Assembly (NCBI GenBank): GCA_947476405.1
Contig: CANJQG010000014.1
Span: forward strand, 1 to 41,184
DNA: 41,184 nucleotides
Source of the DNA: Thiotrichales bacterium
GTDB taxonomy: Bacteria > Pseudomonadota > Gammaproteobacteria > Francisellales > CACEW01
Reading direction: 5' to 3'
How positions within the stretch are numbered: position 1 is the stretch's first letter; the number at the start of each line of letters is the position of its first letter. This document shows positions 33,970 to 41,184 of the stretch, in pieces. The notes under the pieces are model-generated. The model was not told the origin of the DNA. It saw only the letters and a program-made list of their open reading frames with translations, and did no database searches. A program made the position numbers and the translations under genes.

Positions 33970-36351
33970 GTGAAAAGCCTTTCAGAAATAGAGCATCTGC
34001 AAAAGGAGAATGCTTATCTTAAGCAATTGCTTGCACAACACAATATTGCCTTTTGCTTTCCGCCCTCCAAGCCGCCAGAGAATACTGAGCAACCAACGCT
34101 GGTTTCTTTGACCCGTGCCGAAAAAATCGCACTGTTCCGTTCGCTCTTTCGCGGTCGCAGTGACGTCTATCCAACCCGCTGGGAAAACGCCAAATCCGAG
34201 AAAAGTGGATATTCACCCGCCTGCCATAACGAATGGGTCAAAAAGTTTTGCCAAAAACCCAAAATCAAATGCAGTGAATGTCCCAATCAGAAGTGGAAAA
34301 CGATCACCGATCAAGTCATATATGACCATCTCACCGGCAAGCATATGATAGGGATTTATCCCATGCTGCCCAATGACCACTGTTATTTTTTGGCGATCGA
34401 TTTTGATAAAGAGCTATGGCAAAAAGATATTGCTGCTTTTCACAACACCTGCAAAAAATATGGTGTTCCAATCTTAATTGAGCGCTCTCAGTCGGGGAAT
34501 GGCGGGCATGCCTGGCTGTTTTTTGAAGAAGCAATCCCCGCTGCTTTGGCCAGAAACATCGGCACAGGCTTGATTACATTGACGATGCAGGATCATCCTC
34601 ATTTGAGTTTGGAATCATACGATCGTCTTTTCCCAAATCAAGATACCTTGCCAAGCGGTGGGTTTGGAAATTTAATCGCATTGCCTTTGCAAGGCCAACG
34701 GCGCAAAAATGGCAACAGTACTTTTGTCGATGTGGAGCGAACCTTCATTGCATTTGATGATCCATGGCTAATTTTATACAAAGCCCAAAAACTGACACGA
34801 TATGAAATAGAGGCATTGCTTGAGAGCATTCAGGGGCAGACAGAGTTGCTGGATGTGAAAGCTACTTTTACGGAAAAGGATCAGCCAAAGCCTTGGAATA
34901 TCCCGCTGTTTAACGCTGAAGTTTATCCTGCGATTGAAGAAGCTCTCCCGCCAGAAATAACCATTGTAAAGGCTAATTTTCTCTATGTTACATTGGCAGG
35001 ACTGCCCAATAAATTGGTGAATAAGATCAGAAAAATCGCGACCTTCCAAAATCCGGAATTTTATAAAGCCCAGGCCATGCGCTTGTCCACCTATGACAAA
35101 CCCAGAATCATTAATTGCAGCGAACTTTTTCCTGATTATTTGGGCCTGCCAAGAGGGTGTGAGGCTGATTTATTAAAGCTTTTGGAGCATTACAAAATCG
35201 TTCCTCATTTTGATGATCAGCGTGAAATAGGTCAACGCATGCAGATTGCATTTCAAGGCAAGCTCACAAAAACGCAGCAAAGCGCGGCATCTGAATTACT
35301 CAATCATGAAATCGGCGTACTCTCGGCTGCCACAGGTTTTGGTAAAACAGTGATTGCCTCATACATGATCGGGAAACGCAAAGTGAATACGTTAATCCTG
35401 GTACACCGTCAACAATTGTTGACGCAATGGCAGGAGAGGCTGTCCGCTTTTCTTACTCTCAAAAATAAACCTGGAATGATTGGCGCTGGAAAATTCAAAC
35501 CGACCTTCAAAGTCGATGTCGCAATGATGCAAAGCCTGATTAAAGGCGGAAACGTCAGGAAAGAAATCGCCCAATATGGCCAAGTCATTGTGGATGAGTG
35601 CCATCACTTATCCGCCTTCAGTTTTGAGAAAATCCTCAAAAAAGTAAAAGCCAAATACGTTCTGGGTCTGACTGCAACTCCCTTTAGGAAAGACGGCCAT
35701 CAACCGATTATTTTTATGCAATGCGGGCCCATTCGGCACCAGGTCAGTACAAAATCAGCCGTATCAGAAAGTCAATATCAATGCCTGGTTCGTACCCATT
35801 TTACAGAGTTCATTCCTAATCCAGGAGTCTTGTCTTTTTCAGATCTGCAGGGTGCCTTAACTGAAGATCATGCTCGCAATGAATTGATCCTCAAAGATAT
35901 TGTCGAGGCCTATCGCAATGGCCGTTATCCTTTGCTCTTAACGGGACGGACCCAGCATTTGGACTGGTTCTATGCCCGTTTAAAAGAAGCGGGAGTCGAA
36001 AATGTTTTTGTTTTTAAAGGTGGAAGGACAAAGAAAGCAGGTGCCACTATGATGAAAGAATTATCCGAATTAGAGGTAAACCGCGTAATTATTGCGACGG
36101 GTCAATATGTTGGAGAAGGCTTTGATGATCCTAAATTGGACACACTTGTTTTGGCCTTTCCCATATCCTGGCATGGGACATTGCAGCAGTATGTAGGGCG
36201 CTTGCATCGTCAGCATCAAGGCAAGGAGCAGATCATTGTGCATGATTATATCGATGCGAACTCTGCTGTTTTGGTATCAATGTATAAAAAAAGACTCAAG
36301 AAATACAAAGAGATGGGCTATGTTGTTCAAAATGCTTCAGAGTTATTTTAA
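33970..36351 (+). CDS. TOTE-type primase fused to SF2 helicase
   Basis: The 793-residue protein has an N-terminal coiled coil (5-23, IEHLQKENAYLKQLLAQHN), a Cys cluster (94-104, CQKPKIKCSEC), an archaeo-eukaryotic primase domain with catalytic LAIDFD (Asp 144, Asp 146), SGNGGHAW (His 180) and a GFGNLIALPLQGQRR segment, then an SF2 helicase: ATGFGKT (454-460), VDECHHL (DECH 542-545), GLTATPFRKD, VGEGFDDPKLDTL and QQYVGRLHRQ. This is the TOTE conflict-system primase-helicase design. The start is GTG 33970, 8 bp after the ancestral end of the SNF2 gene, so the two were an operon. It likely acts on foreign nucleic acid (inference from the family). Confidence 0.88.
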   Translation: MKSLSEIEHLQKENAYLKQLLAQHNIAFCFPPSKPPENTEQPTLVSLTRAEKIALFRSLFRGRSDVYPTRWENAKSEKSGYSPACHNEWVKKFCQKPKIKCSECPNQKWKTITDQVIYDHLTGKHMIGIYPMLPNDHCYFLAIDFDKELWQKDIAAFHNTCKKYGVPILIERSQSGNGGHAWLFFEEAIPAALARNIGTGLITLTMQDHPHLSLESYDRLFPNQDTLPSGGFGNLIALPLQGQRRKNGNSTFVDVERTFIAFDDPWLILYKAQKLTRYEIEALLESIQGQTELLDVKATFTEKDQPKPWNIPLFNAEVYPAIEEALPPEITIVKANFLYVTLAGLPNKLVNKIRKIATFQNPEFYKAQAMRLSTYDKPRIINCSELFPDYLGLPRGCEADLLKLLEHYKIVPHFDDQREIGQRMQIAFQGKLTKTQQSAASELLNHEIGVLSAATGFGKTVIASYMIGKRKVNTLILVHRQQLLTQWQERLSAFLTLKNKPGMIGAGKFKPTFKVDVAMMQSLIKGGNVRKEIAQYGQVIVDECHHLSAFSFEKILKKVKAKYVLGLTATPFRKDGHQPIIFMQCGPIRHQVSTKSAVSESQYQCLVRTHFTEFIPNPGVLSFSDLQGALTEDHARNELILKDIVEAYRNGRYPLLLTGRTQHLDWFYARLKEAGVENVFVFKGGRTKKAGATMMKELSELEVNRVIIATGQYVGEGFDDPKLDTLVLAFPISWHGTLQQYVGRLHRQHQGKEQIIVHDYIDANSAVLVSMYKKRLKKYKEMGYVVQNASELF

Positions 36352-36389
36352 GGCCGTTTGTATTGTCATGATTTCTTCAAAAAAGCTCG

Positions 36390-37337
36390 CTATAAGCGCC
36401 GCAAAAACGGCAAAATATAATCCAAAATATCTTCAAAATTAGGTTGTTCGCCAAAATAAATCGCCGATTTTTTCTTAAACTCACCGCTATAAAGCGCACG
36501 GACTTGGGGGTCAGGCAAGCTGAAGGCAGGATTCTTTGTTAAATCAGACTCATCGCCCATTCTAAAGCGCTTGGCCTTATGCTCTACATATTCAGGGCTA
36601 CCGATAAATTTTAAAACACGCTCGTGGTGTAGCAATCTGTAGACATCATAATAATGCCGCAAAAAATTGACAGGCATCGTGTGATTGGCTTGTTGCAGAC
36701 GATATTTGGTGGAAATCGTTTGAAGCTTTTCGACGAAAGTATATTCTGGGCAATAGCAAAGTATCTGTTTCGCTCGGTTGTCGATGACGAGTACGCTCAT
36801 TGCCGCAGCCTTTTCAAATGCCCAGGAACTAATATCTCGCGCGACATTAGGCGTGGTTTGATCAAATCCTAACTCCAGCATCACGCCATCCTTCAAGCTG
36901 GCTAGACCGTTAAACAGCGATGAGTATTCCGTCCGAATGCCAAAGCCACGCATTTTGACCGCATCGTCAAACGCTGTGTCGCGACTACAAACCATGTCAG
37001 GTATGGCAAGTTGTGACGCGATCTTTTCAAAGAAAGTCCTGCGGCTCTGTACGTGCACAGGCCTATCTTGATTCTTACCGATTTTGACGTCTTCATTTGG
37101 TTCGGGGTGAACCTGGATATCAATGTCCTCGCTGAAACGATCAATAATGCCAAAGCCTTTTGAAAGAGATGTTCCGCCTTTTAATTCAAACTCGAAGCCA
37201 TGCTGTTGCAGGCTCCATAAACAGTGCATCAGCCAATAATCCTTTTCAACAATATTGGGCAGCAGGCGGCGCTCTTTAGCCACCGCTGCAAATAAGGCTT
37301 TTGCATCAGGTAATTGATGTAAGAAAATAGGTTTAAT
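36390..37337 (-). CDS. AbiEii-type nucleotidyltransferase toxin
   Basis: The protein has the AbiEii/AbiGii pattern: NIVEKDYWLMHCLWSL, the nucleotidyltransferase core KGGTSLSKGF with SEDIDIQV, and DGVMLELGFDQT. Such toxins transfer nucleotides to tRNA ends and stop growth, and are held by AbiEi. The first usual start is GTG 37283, but 18 codons upstream of it read KPIFLHQLPDAKALFAA, matching the conserved N-terminus of the family. No ATG, GTG or TTG lies there; the only plausible start is ATT at 37335-37337, overlapping the AbiEi stop and 8 bp after AAGAGA. I give that start (315 residues); GTG 37283 gives 297. Confidence 0.82.
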   Translation of the reverse strand: MKPIFLHQLPDAKALFAAVAKERRLLPNIVEKDYWLMHCLWSLQQHGFEFELKGGTSLSKGFGIIDRFSEDIDIQVHPEPNEDVKIGKNQDRPVHVQSRRTFFEKIASQLAIPDMVCSRDTAFDDAVKMRGFGIRTEYSSLFNGLASLKDGVMLELGFDQTTPNVARDISSWAFEKAAAMSVLVIDNRAKQILCYCPEYTFVEKLQTISTKYRLQQANHTMPVNFLRHYYDVYRLLHHERVLKFIGSPEYVEHKAKRFRMGDESDLTKNPAFSLPDPQVRALYSGEFKKKSAIYFGEQPNFEDILDYILPFLRRL

Positions 37338-37914
37338 GGCAGATCTCTTTTAAAAAATGCTGTGTCGCTATTTTACCATACTCTTCGGAATTTTTGAGTA
37401 CTTTTTTAACATCAAATTTTGCCAGTTGCTGTTTGATATTGGCTCTAACCCAATCCGCATCTTCAGCAAGCTGCGCCAGATTATTCAATAAATCCACCAG
37501 CAAAAATTCGGCTGTTAATTTTTTGGGAAAGCCACGCGCAAAATTTCTAAACTCAAATTTCTGATTACCAAGTTTGAACACGCCATGCCGCTTGTGATTA
37601 TAAACAACTACACGATTATAAAGTTGTGTCAGGCCCAGACCTAAGGAGTTGTATTGATTCCAAGAGTAGAGCAGGAAATTTTTGTCTTTTAAAAACCGTG
37701 CGACCAATGCCTCATCATTAGGAGGCAGCGCACCAAAGCGTGAATTTGCGGGGCGATAATAGAGTCCGGCACCAATTTTTTCAAGGGCCCCTTGTTTGAC
37801 CAATCCCATCAAATCACGGTCTACTGCTTTAGAAAATTGAGTTAAATCTCCTCTGCGGTAGATCTGGCCTACTTTCAAATGGGATCTTAATTTTTCTTGG
37901 CTGCTTGTTTTCAT
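37333..37914 (-). CDS. AbiEi-like antitoxin (DUF6088-type)
   Basis: The 193-residue protein has an N-terminal winged-helix domain (QIYRRGDLTQFSKAVDRDLM, then LVKQGALEKIGAGLYYRP) and a C-terminal domain that typically neutralises AbiEii (FLLYSWNQYNSLGLGLTQLY, KFEFRNFARGFPKKLTAEFL). It lies directly upstream of the toxin with overlap of the stop, the normal abiE order. Such antitoxins repress their own promoter; a -10/-35 pair and an inverted repeat lie just upstream of the ATG. The name AbiEi is by domain layout and context. Confidence 0.85.
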   Translation of the reverse strand: MKTSSQEKLRSHLKVGQIYRRGDLTQFSKAVDRDLMGLVKQGALEKIGAGLYYRPANSRFGALPPNDEALVARFLKDKNFLLYSWNQYNSLGLGLTQLYNRVVVYNHKRHGVFKLGNQKFEFRNFARGFPKKLTAEFLLVDLLNNLAQLAEDADWVRANIKQQLAKFDVKKVLKNSEEYGKIATQHFLKEICH

Positions 37915-37920
37915 AAGCGT

Positions 37921-37955
37921 ATGATAGCAAAAACTTTTATAATTTGCAAGTTTTT
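37921..37955 (-). promoter_or_regulatory. abiE promoter with inverted repeat operator
   Basis: On the minus strand TTGCAA (37944-37949) and TATCAT (37921-37926) are 17 bp apart, 6 bp before the ATG at 37914, leaving a very short leader. Perfect arms AAAAACTT (37929-37936) and AAGTTTTT (37948-37955) lie between and around the boxes, a fitting place for AbiEi autorepression. Confidence 0.55.
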
Positions 37956-38015
37956 TTATTAAAAATTCATGCAGAATAGAGGAGACATTTAGATAGATTG
38001 GTCTGTCTTCATGCT

Positions 38016-40337
38016 TTATTTCTCGTGCGTCAGTCTTTCCAAGCTCTCTGCCACCTCACCAAAACGATAGTGAGCCGCCTCATGTAGAGCAGGCGTTTTG
38101 GTCAAAATGAGCTTGTGTGGTGATCCAGTATGCTGCGTTTCGTGGGTCACGGATATGCACAGGTCAGTGATTTTCCCGTGAATATGTGACCTGCGGTCCT
38201 TCGCTAAGGGCCATACCACGTTTTTCGAAGTGGCTGACTGTAAAAATGTATTGAGGGTCTTGCAATCTGCACAAGTACAGTTTGATACCGCCTTGATTGA
38301 CCAATCATCTGCTGCCTGCACACCCTGATCATGTTCGGTCTGTAGCGTCGTGATCAGATATTGCTTTAATTTTTCATAGCCCCAAGTCTCTGACGAAAGC
38401 GTTCCCAAATTTTTCTTGAACTTCTTGAGTGATTTTGTCAAAAGGAGTGGGTCGTATACGCTGGGATTAGAAATCATATGATCAATTAATTCTTGATGGA
38501 TGGTTTCATGTTGGCCAATTGCACAGGCATGCAATAAGTCAATAACCCCTGAAATATGTTTGGAAGCATTTTCCAGCAGATTACGGGTGCTCCCTTTTTT
38601 GGCAAGTAAATGGCGCTTTTTAAGCTGAATAAAGTGATGGCATATGAGCCAGTCGCTTATTTCTGAATAGCTGGACAGAGCAGAAATTAATTTGGATAAA
38701 TTCTTACATTCCAATATATTATGATGATGCTTGTGTTCAGAACCCCATTCTTTCAAGAGTTGTAAACACCAAGAAGTGCCATAGGCTTTTTGTAATGCCA
38801 AAAATTCCGGGAGTTGTTGCGGAGTCAAGATGCTCAAATCAAAATTTTGCATCAACTTGTGAGCCAATTCCTGGTCTTGCAACAGAGCAGCCAAAGACAT
38901 TAGGTCAGATGCTGCCTCTGCATTTTTTGAGTATTGACAAAAAGACTGAAGCACTGGTAATAGGCGAGGGATCAGCCCCATAGCGTTAAAGGTCTGAGAG
39001 TCTTGTTTGGCCAGGTCTAAAAGTGCGGCAATCGTTTTGTCAGGCTGAATTTGAAACAAAGCGGAGTAATGATCCTGTTTTTGCCACAGCACAATGGCCG
39101 CGCGGTGATACCAGCGATCCAGCGTGTTGCCGTAATTCCCCATGAATCCTTCATATTCTGACTCAAAGGGCTCAAAGTCGTCGGAATCAGCGGTCCAGCA
39201 CAAGTCATCACGGTAAGAAGTCGTGTATTCAGCATAAGGCAGAAGGTGTCCATCACGGTCAAGCCAGTGCTTGAGCACCGTGCTGCTGTCAATGAGGTCA
39301 GTGGGTTCTGGCTCTGATTCATGATCATCATAGTCATCGTCTTCGTAGCCATCTTCATCTTCATCTTCATCTTCGTCATCATAATCGCGATAACGATCAT
39401 AGTGACGATAATGTCCATAATCCTGGTCTTGTTCGCAATCCCATGTTTCTTGAACATCTGCCAGGGTCAAATAAATATTGCAATCTACAGCCTCCGCTGC
39501 GGCTTTGAAGGCCTCTGCCCGTGAACGATCTGCCCCTTTCAAGTGGCTCCAGGACAGGCCTTTCTGTGTATATTCGTGATCCAATAGGTAAATTATTTTG
39601 GGTGCTTTTTGTTCCTGATGGGCGGATTGTTTGGGGCTTTCTTGCGCCTTGAATGATTCCCGAATGGCGTTGATTAAAGGTTTGTATGGCGTAGTGGGCG
39701 CTGTCGCATCTTTGGAAAGCTCCAATGAAAGATTGAAAGTCAATACAATCCGATGAGCGCGCTTGACGGGCTGGACTTCATGATGACAATCGGCGTAGAA
39801 AGCAATGCCACTGAATTGATTAGGCTTTAGTTGATCGCTACAAAACGTTTCTTTCTTCCCCTGATGATCAATAACAAGATCGCCACCGCTATGAGTGCTG
39901 GGCAGAATAAGAACCATCGTTGCAATCATACCCTCTTCTTTTTCCGAGTCCTGATGCGCGCTAAAAAACTGACCTTTCTTATAAATCAACAAATTATGCA
40001 GGCTGGCCTTGAGGGTTGCTGATTCAGGGAGTCCCAGATCGTCTTTAATCGATTCAAGTGCCGTTGCAAGCGCTGCATCGCCACTAATGGTGATGAGGCT
40101 TTTATCAATTTCCCAGGCATCACGCACTGTTTTATCAGTCAGGGTCTGTTCACGCCAGCCAAATTGCGCTGGTTTTGCCACCTTAATCAAGGCGCGAATA
40201 CTGCGATCATCCAATGGATAGCTGAGCGTGCCCACCGGTTTAATCGAAATAGACAACTCGGTCAGAGGGATATGGACTTTGGCACTAAATGGACTCGCAC
40301 CTTCAAGGTTTTTAAGAGCGATGACAATTTTTTCCAT
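38016..40337 (-). CDS. 2-oxoglutarate/Fe(II) dioxygenase, large form
   Basis: The 773-residue protein has an N-terminal prolyl-hydroxylase-like domain (about 25-205): LLIYKKGQFFSAHQDSEK with iron ligands His 128 and Asp 130, HSGGDLVIDH, and AFYADCHHEVQPVKRAHRIVLTF with the distal His (185/186) and the oxoglutarate Arg 196. It continues with conserved KGLSWSHLKGADRSRAEAFK, an acidic tract (about 320-345), YEGFMGNYGNTLDRWYHRAA, a helical region and a CTCADCKTLNTFL cysteine motif. The family occurs in bacteria and fungi with unknown substrate, perhaps protein or nucleic-acid hydroxylation. Its inclusion in an island of helicases and toxins is notable. No signal peptide is present. Confidence 0.82.
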   Translation of the reverse strand: MEKIVIALKNLEGASPFSAKVHIPLTELSISIKPVGTLSYPLDDRSIRALIKVAKPAQFGWREQTLTDKTVRDAWEIDKSLITISGDAALATALESIKDDLGLPESATLKASLHNLLIYKKGQFFSAHQDSEKEEGMIATMVLILPSTHSGGDLVIDHQGKKETFCSDQLKPNQFSGIAFYADCHHEVQPVKRAHRIVLTFNLSLELSKDATAPTTPYKPLINAIRESFKAQESPKQSAHQEQKAPKIIYLLDHEYTQKGLSWSHLKGADRSRAEAFKAAAEAVDCNIYLTLADVQETWDCEQDQDYGHYRHYDRYRDYDDEDEDEDEDGYEDDDYDDHESEPEPTDLIDSSTVLKHWLDRDGHLLPYAEYTTSYRDDLCWTADSDDFEPFESEYEGFMGNYGNTLDRWYHRAAIVLWQKQDHYSALFQIQPDKTIAALLDLAKQDSQTFNAMGLIPRLLPVLQSFCQYSKNAEAASDLMSLAALLQDQELAHKLMQNFDLSILTPQQLPEFLALQKAYGTSWCLQLLKEWGSEHKHHHNILECKNLSKLISALSSYSEISDWLICHHFIQLKKRHLLAKKGSTRNLLENASKHISGVIDLLHACAIGQHETIHQELIDHMISNPSVYDPLLLTKSLKKFKKNLGTLSSETWGYEKLKQYLITTLQTEHDQGVQAADDWSIKAVSNCTCADCKTLNTFLQSATSKNVVWPLAKDRRSHIHGKITDLCISVTHETQHTGSPHKLILTKTPALHEAAHYRFGEVAESLERLTHEK
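39351..39380. repeat. CTTCAT hexamer tract encoding Asp/Glu run
   Basis: TCTTCATCTTCATCTTCATC-like units encode the DEDEDEDE tract of the dioxygenase on the minus strand. Unit changes keep the frame. Confidence 0.8.
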
Positions 40338-40687
40338 GGTTACTTATACTGGCCACACTTTTTATATATTTTGCCTATTATAAGGACCGCAAATGACAAT
40401 TGGAATCGCACCATTGTACTTTCTATCGACTTCTATTTTTGGGTGTATATGGGTGATAATATGGCTGAAGGGGATTGCAATGCTTAAAAACTCCTGAAGC
40501 AGAAATTGTGAAGCCAGTCATTTTTGACTAGACAATCCGCGGGTTAGAGGTCAATTTTTTCTGTTATTCACTTTATAGGGTCGCTATATTGTGAATAACA
40601 GTGCAGTTATTTTGCATCGTCATTCACTTTATACGGCCATATTTTTTGTCAAATTTTGAAAAAAATGTCGCAGTTTTTGCCATCATT
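40338..40687. other. Gene-poor gap with palindromes
   Basis: No gene is visible in these 350 bases. The main structure is at 40561-40601: CTGTTATTCAC and GTGAATAACAG as perfect 11-bp arms with an inner TATAG/CTATA pair. ATTCACTTTATA occurs at 40566-40577 and again at 40622-40633. The A/T-rich rest may hold the promoter of the dioxygenase gene, but no convincing boxes were seen. Confidence 0.6.
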
Positions 40688-40996
40688 CTATATCTCTTGA
40701 AACTGATTAATCCTGACATTCCCTTCAGGAAAATGGGCGATAATTTGCAACTCCCCACCCATCGCCTGAACATAGCTGCGCAGGGTTGAAATATACATAT
40801 CAGCTCTTTTCTCAATACGCGAAATATTCGCCTGTTTGGTATCCAGAAGCTTTGCAAGGCGTTCCTGGCTCAAGCTTCTTGCCTGACGCAATTCTTGTAA
40901 AGGCATATCCAGCATCATTTTTTCGATGAGTTGATCTGCTTTTTTTAAAGCTTTTGCGGGCATCTTATCCCTTAAAGTATTGAACGATTTGGTCAT
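40688..40996 (-). CDS. HigA-like XRE antitoxin, without toxin
   Basis: The 102-residue protein (ATG 40996; a GTG at 41008 adds four) has a helical N-terminus (NTLRDKMPAKALKKADQL) and an XRE helix-turn-helix, LRQARSLSQERLAKLLDTKQANISRIEKR, followed by DMYISTLRSYVQAMGGELQI and FPEGNVRINQF. This is the standard sequence of antitoxins in toxin-first HigBA pairs. The toxin gene should lie just upstream, but only 43 bp separate the ATG from the right IS-like end at 41040, so the toxin is absent, lost or cut off by the IS. It may be an orphan repressor. Confidence 0.85.
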   Translation of the reverse strand: MTKSFNTLRDKMPAKALKKADQLIEKMMLDMPLQELRQARSLSQERLAKLLDTKQANISRIEKRADMYISTLRSYVQAMGGELQIIAHFPEGNVRINQFQEI

Positions 40997-41039
40997 TTTT
41001 ATTCCCACACTTCCCTTTATTTACAAATAAGTATTACAT

Positions 41040-41184
41040 GAGCCTCTTGCAATATTCAGCAAGTGAGCGAATTTATTAATTCAGGGAAAGTAAAAATAAT
41101 CAAAAAAAGAGGGCTGAACACGGCATAATTGCTGACTTTGTGGTATAATTAGTTTGCGAAAACAATTTACCTAAGGAGGTCAGC
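41040..41184 (+). mobile_element. Probable IS end (partial), leading into a gene
   Basis: The segment starts GAGCCTCTTGCAATATT, the reverse complement of 131-147. It continues with an extended -10 box TGGTATAAT (41141-41149) and a strong AAGGAGG ribosome site at 41173-41179, five bases before the window ends. A gene, presumably the transposase, should start just beyond. This fits the left end of the same IS whose right end lies at 1-147. Confidence 0.5.

Noticed and set aside
29079..41008. Prophage
   Set aside because: No capsid, tail, portal, terminase, lysis or integrase genes are present.

Overview
The window reads as a chromosomal segment of a moderately AT-rich gammaproteobacterium, most likely a Legionellales/Coxiella-like, possibly host-associated lineage. 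The clues are a class I-type HMG-CoA reductase (mevalonate route, unusual in Gammaproteobacteria but known in Coxiella and Legionella), ParE, LptFG, SbcB, NlpD and ABC-F proteins of gammaproteobacterial type, and two low-complexity proteins of effector-like appearance. The lineage is inferred from gene content; no phylogeny could be run. The two window ends carry the same 17-bp sequence in inverted orientation, like the terminal repeats of one insertion sequence, so the segment may be a contig bounded by IS copies.

Layout. 1-320: IS-like end and tRNA-Leu(GAG). 320-3928 (minus): murF-tolC-yqeY-small secreted protein, tightly packed. 3985-6652 (plus): truB and parE. 6657-10332 (minus): marC-like gene, an ABC ATPase and permease without a binding protein, and an outer-membrane-like protein built from three repeats. 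10408-17508 (plus): HMG-CoA reductase, an RND efflux adaptor and pump, and an ABC-F ATPase, meeting sbcB (minus) at a hairpin. 18920-20751: a single-gene insert flanked by a perfect 31-bp direct repeat. 20719-27954 (minus): small secreted protein, lptF-lptG, and surE-nlpD-galU-trpB-trpA. 28038-28841 (minus): a repeat-rich membrane protein.

29079-41008 is an accessory, defence-like island. It holds an ORC/STAND-like ATPase fused to a winged helix, a chain of perfect hairpins, a CAU tRNA, a SWIM-zinc-finger SNF2 helicase interrupted by two in-frame stops, a TOTE-type primase-helicase 8 bp downstream of the helicase's probable ancestral end, an AbiEi/AbiEii toxin-antitoxin pair, a large 2-oxoglutarate/iron dioxygenase and an orphan HigA-like antitoxin next to the right IS-like end.

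The most interesting points are: (1) the one-gene insert carrying a duplicated EF-hand-like protein, whose 31-bp flanking repeats rebuild the 3' end of a neighbouring gene and split a probable operon with sbcB; (2) the SWIM-SNF2 plus primase-helicase pair, a probable nucleic-acid conflict system with one arm decaying; (3) the hairpin chain at 30510-30719.
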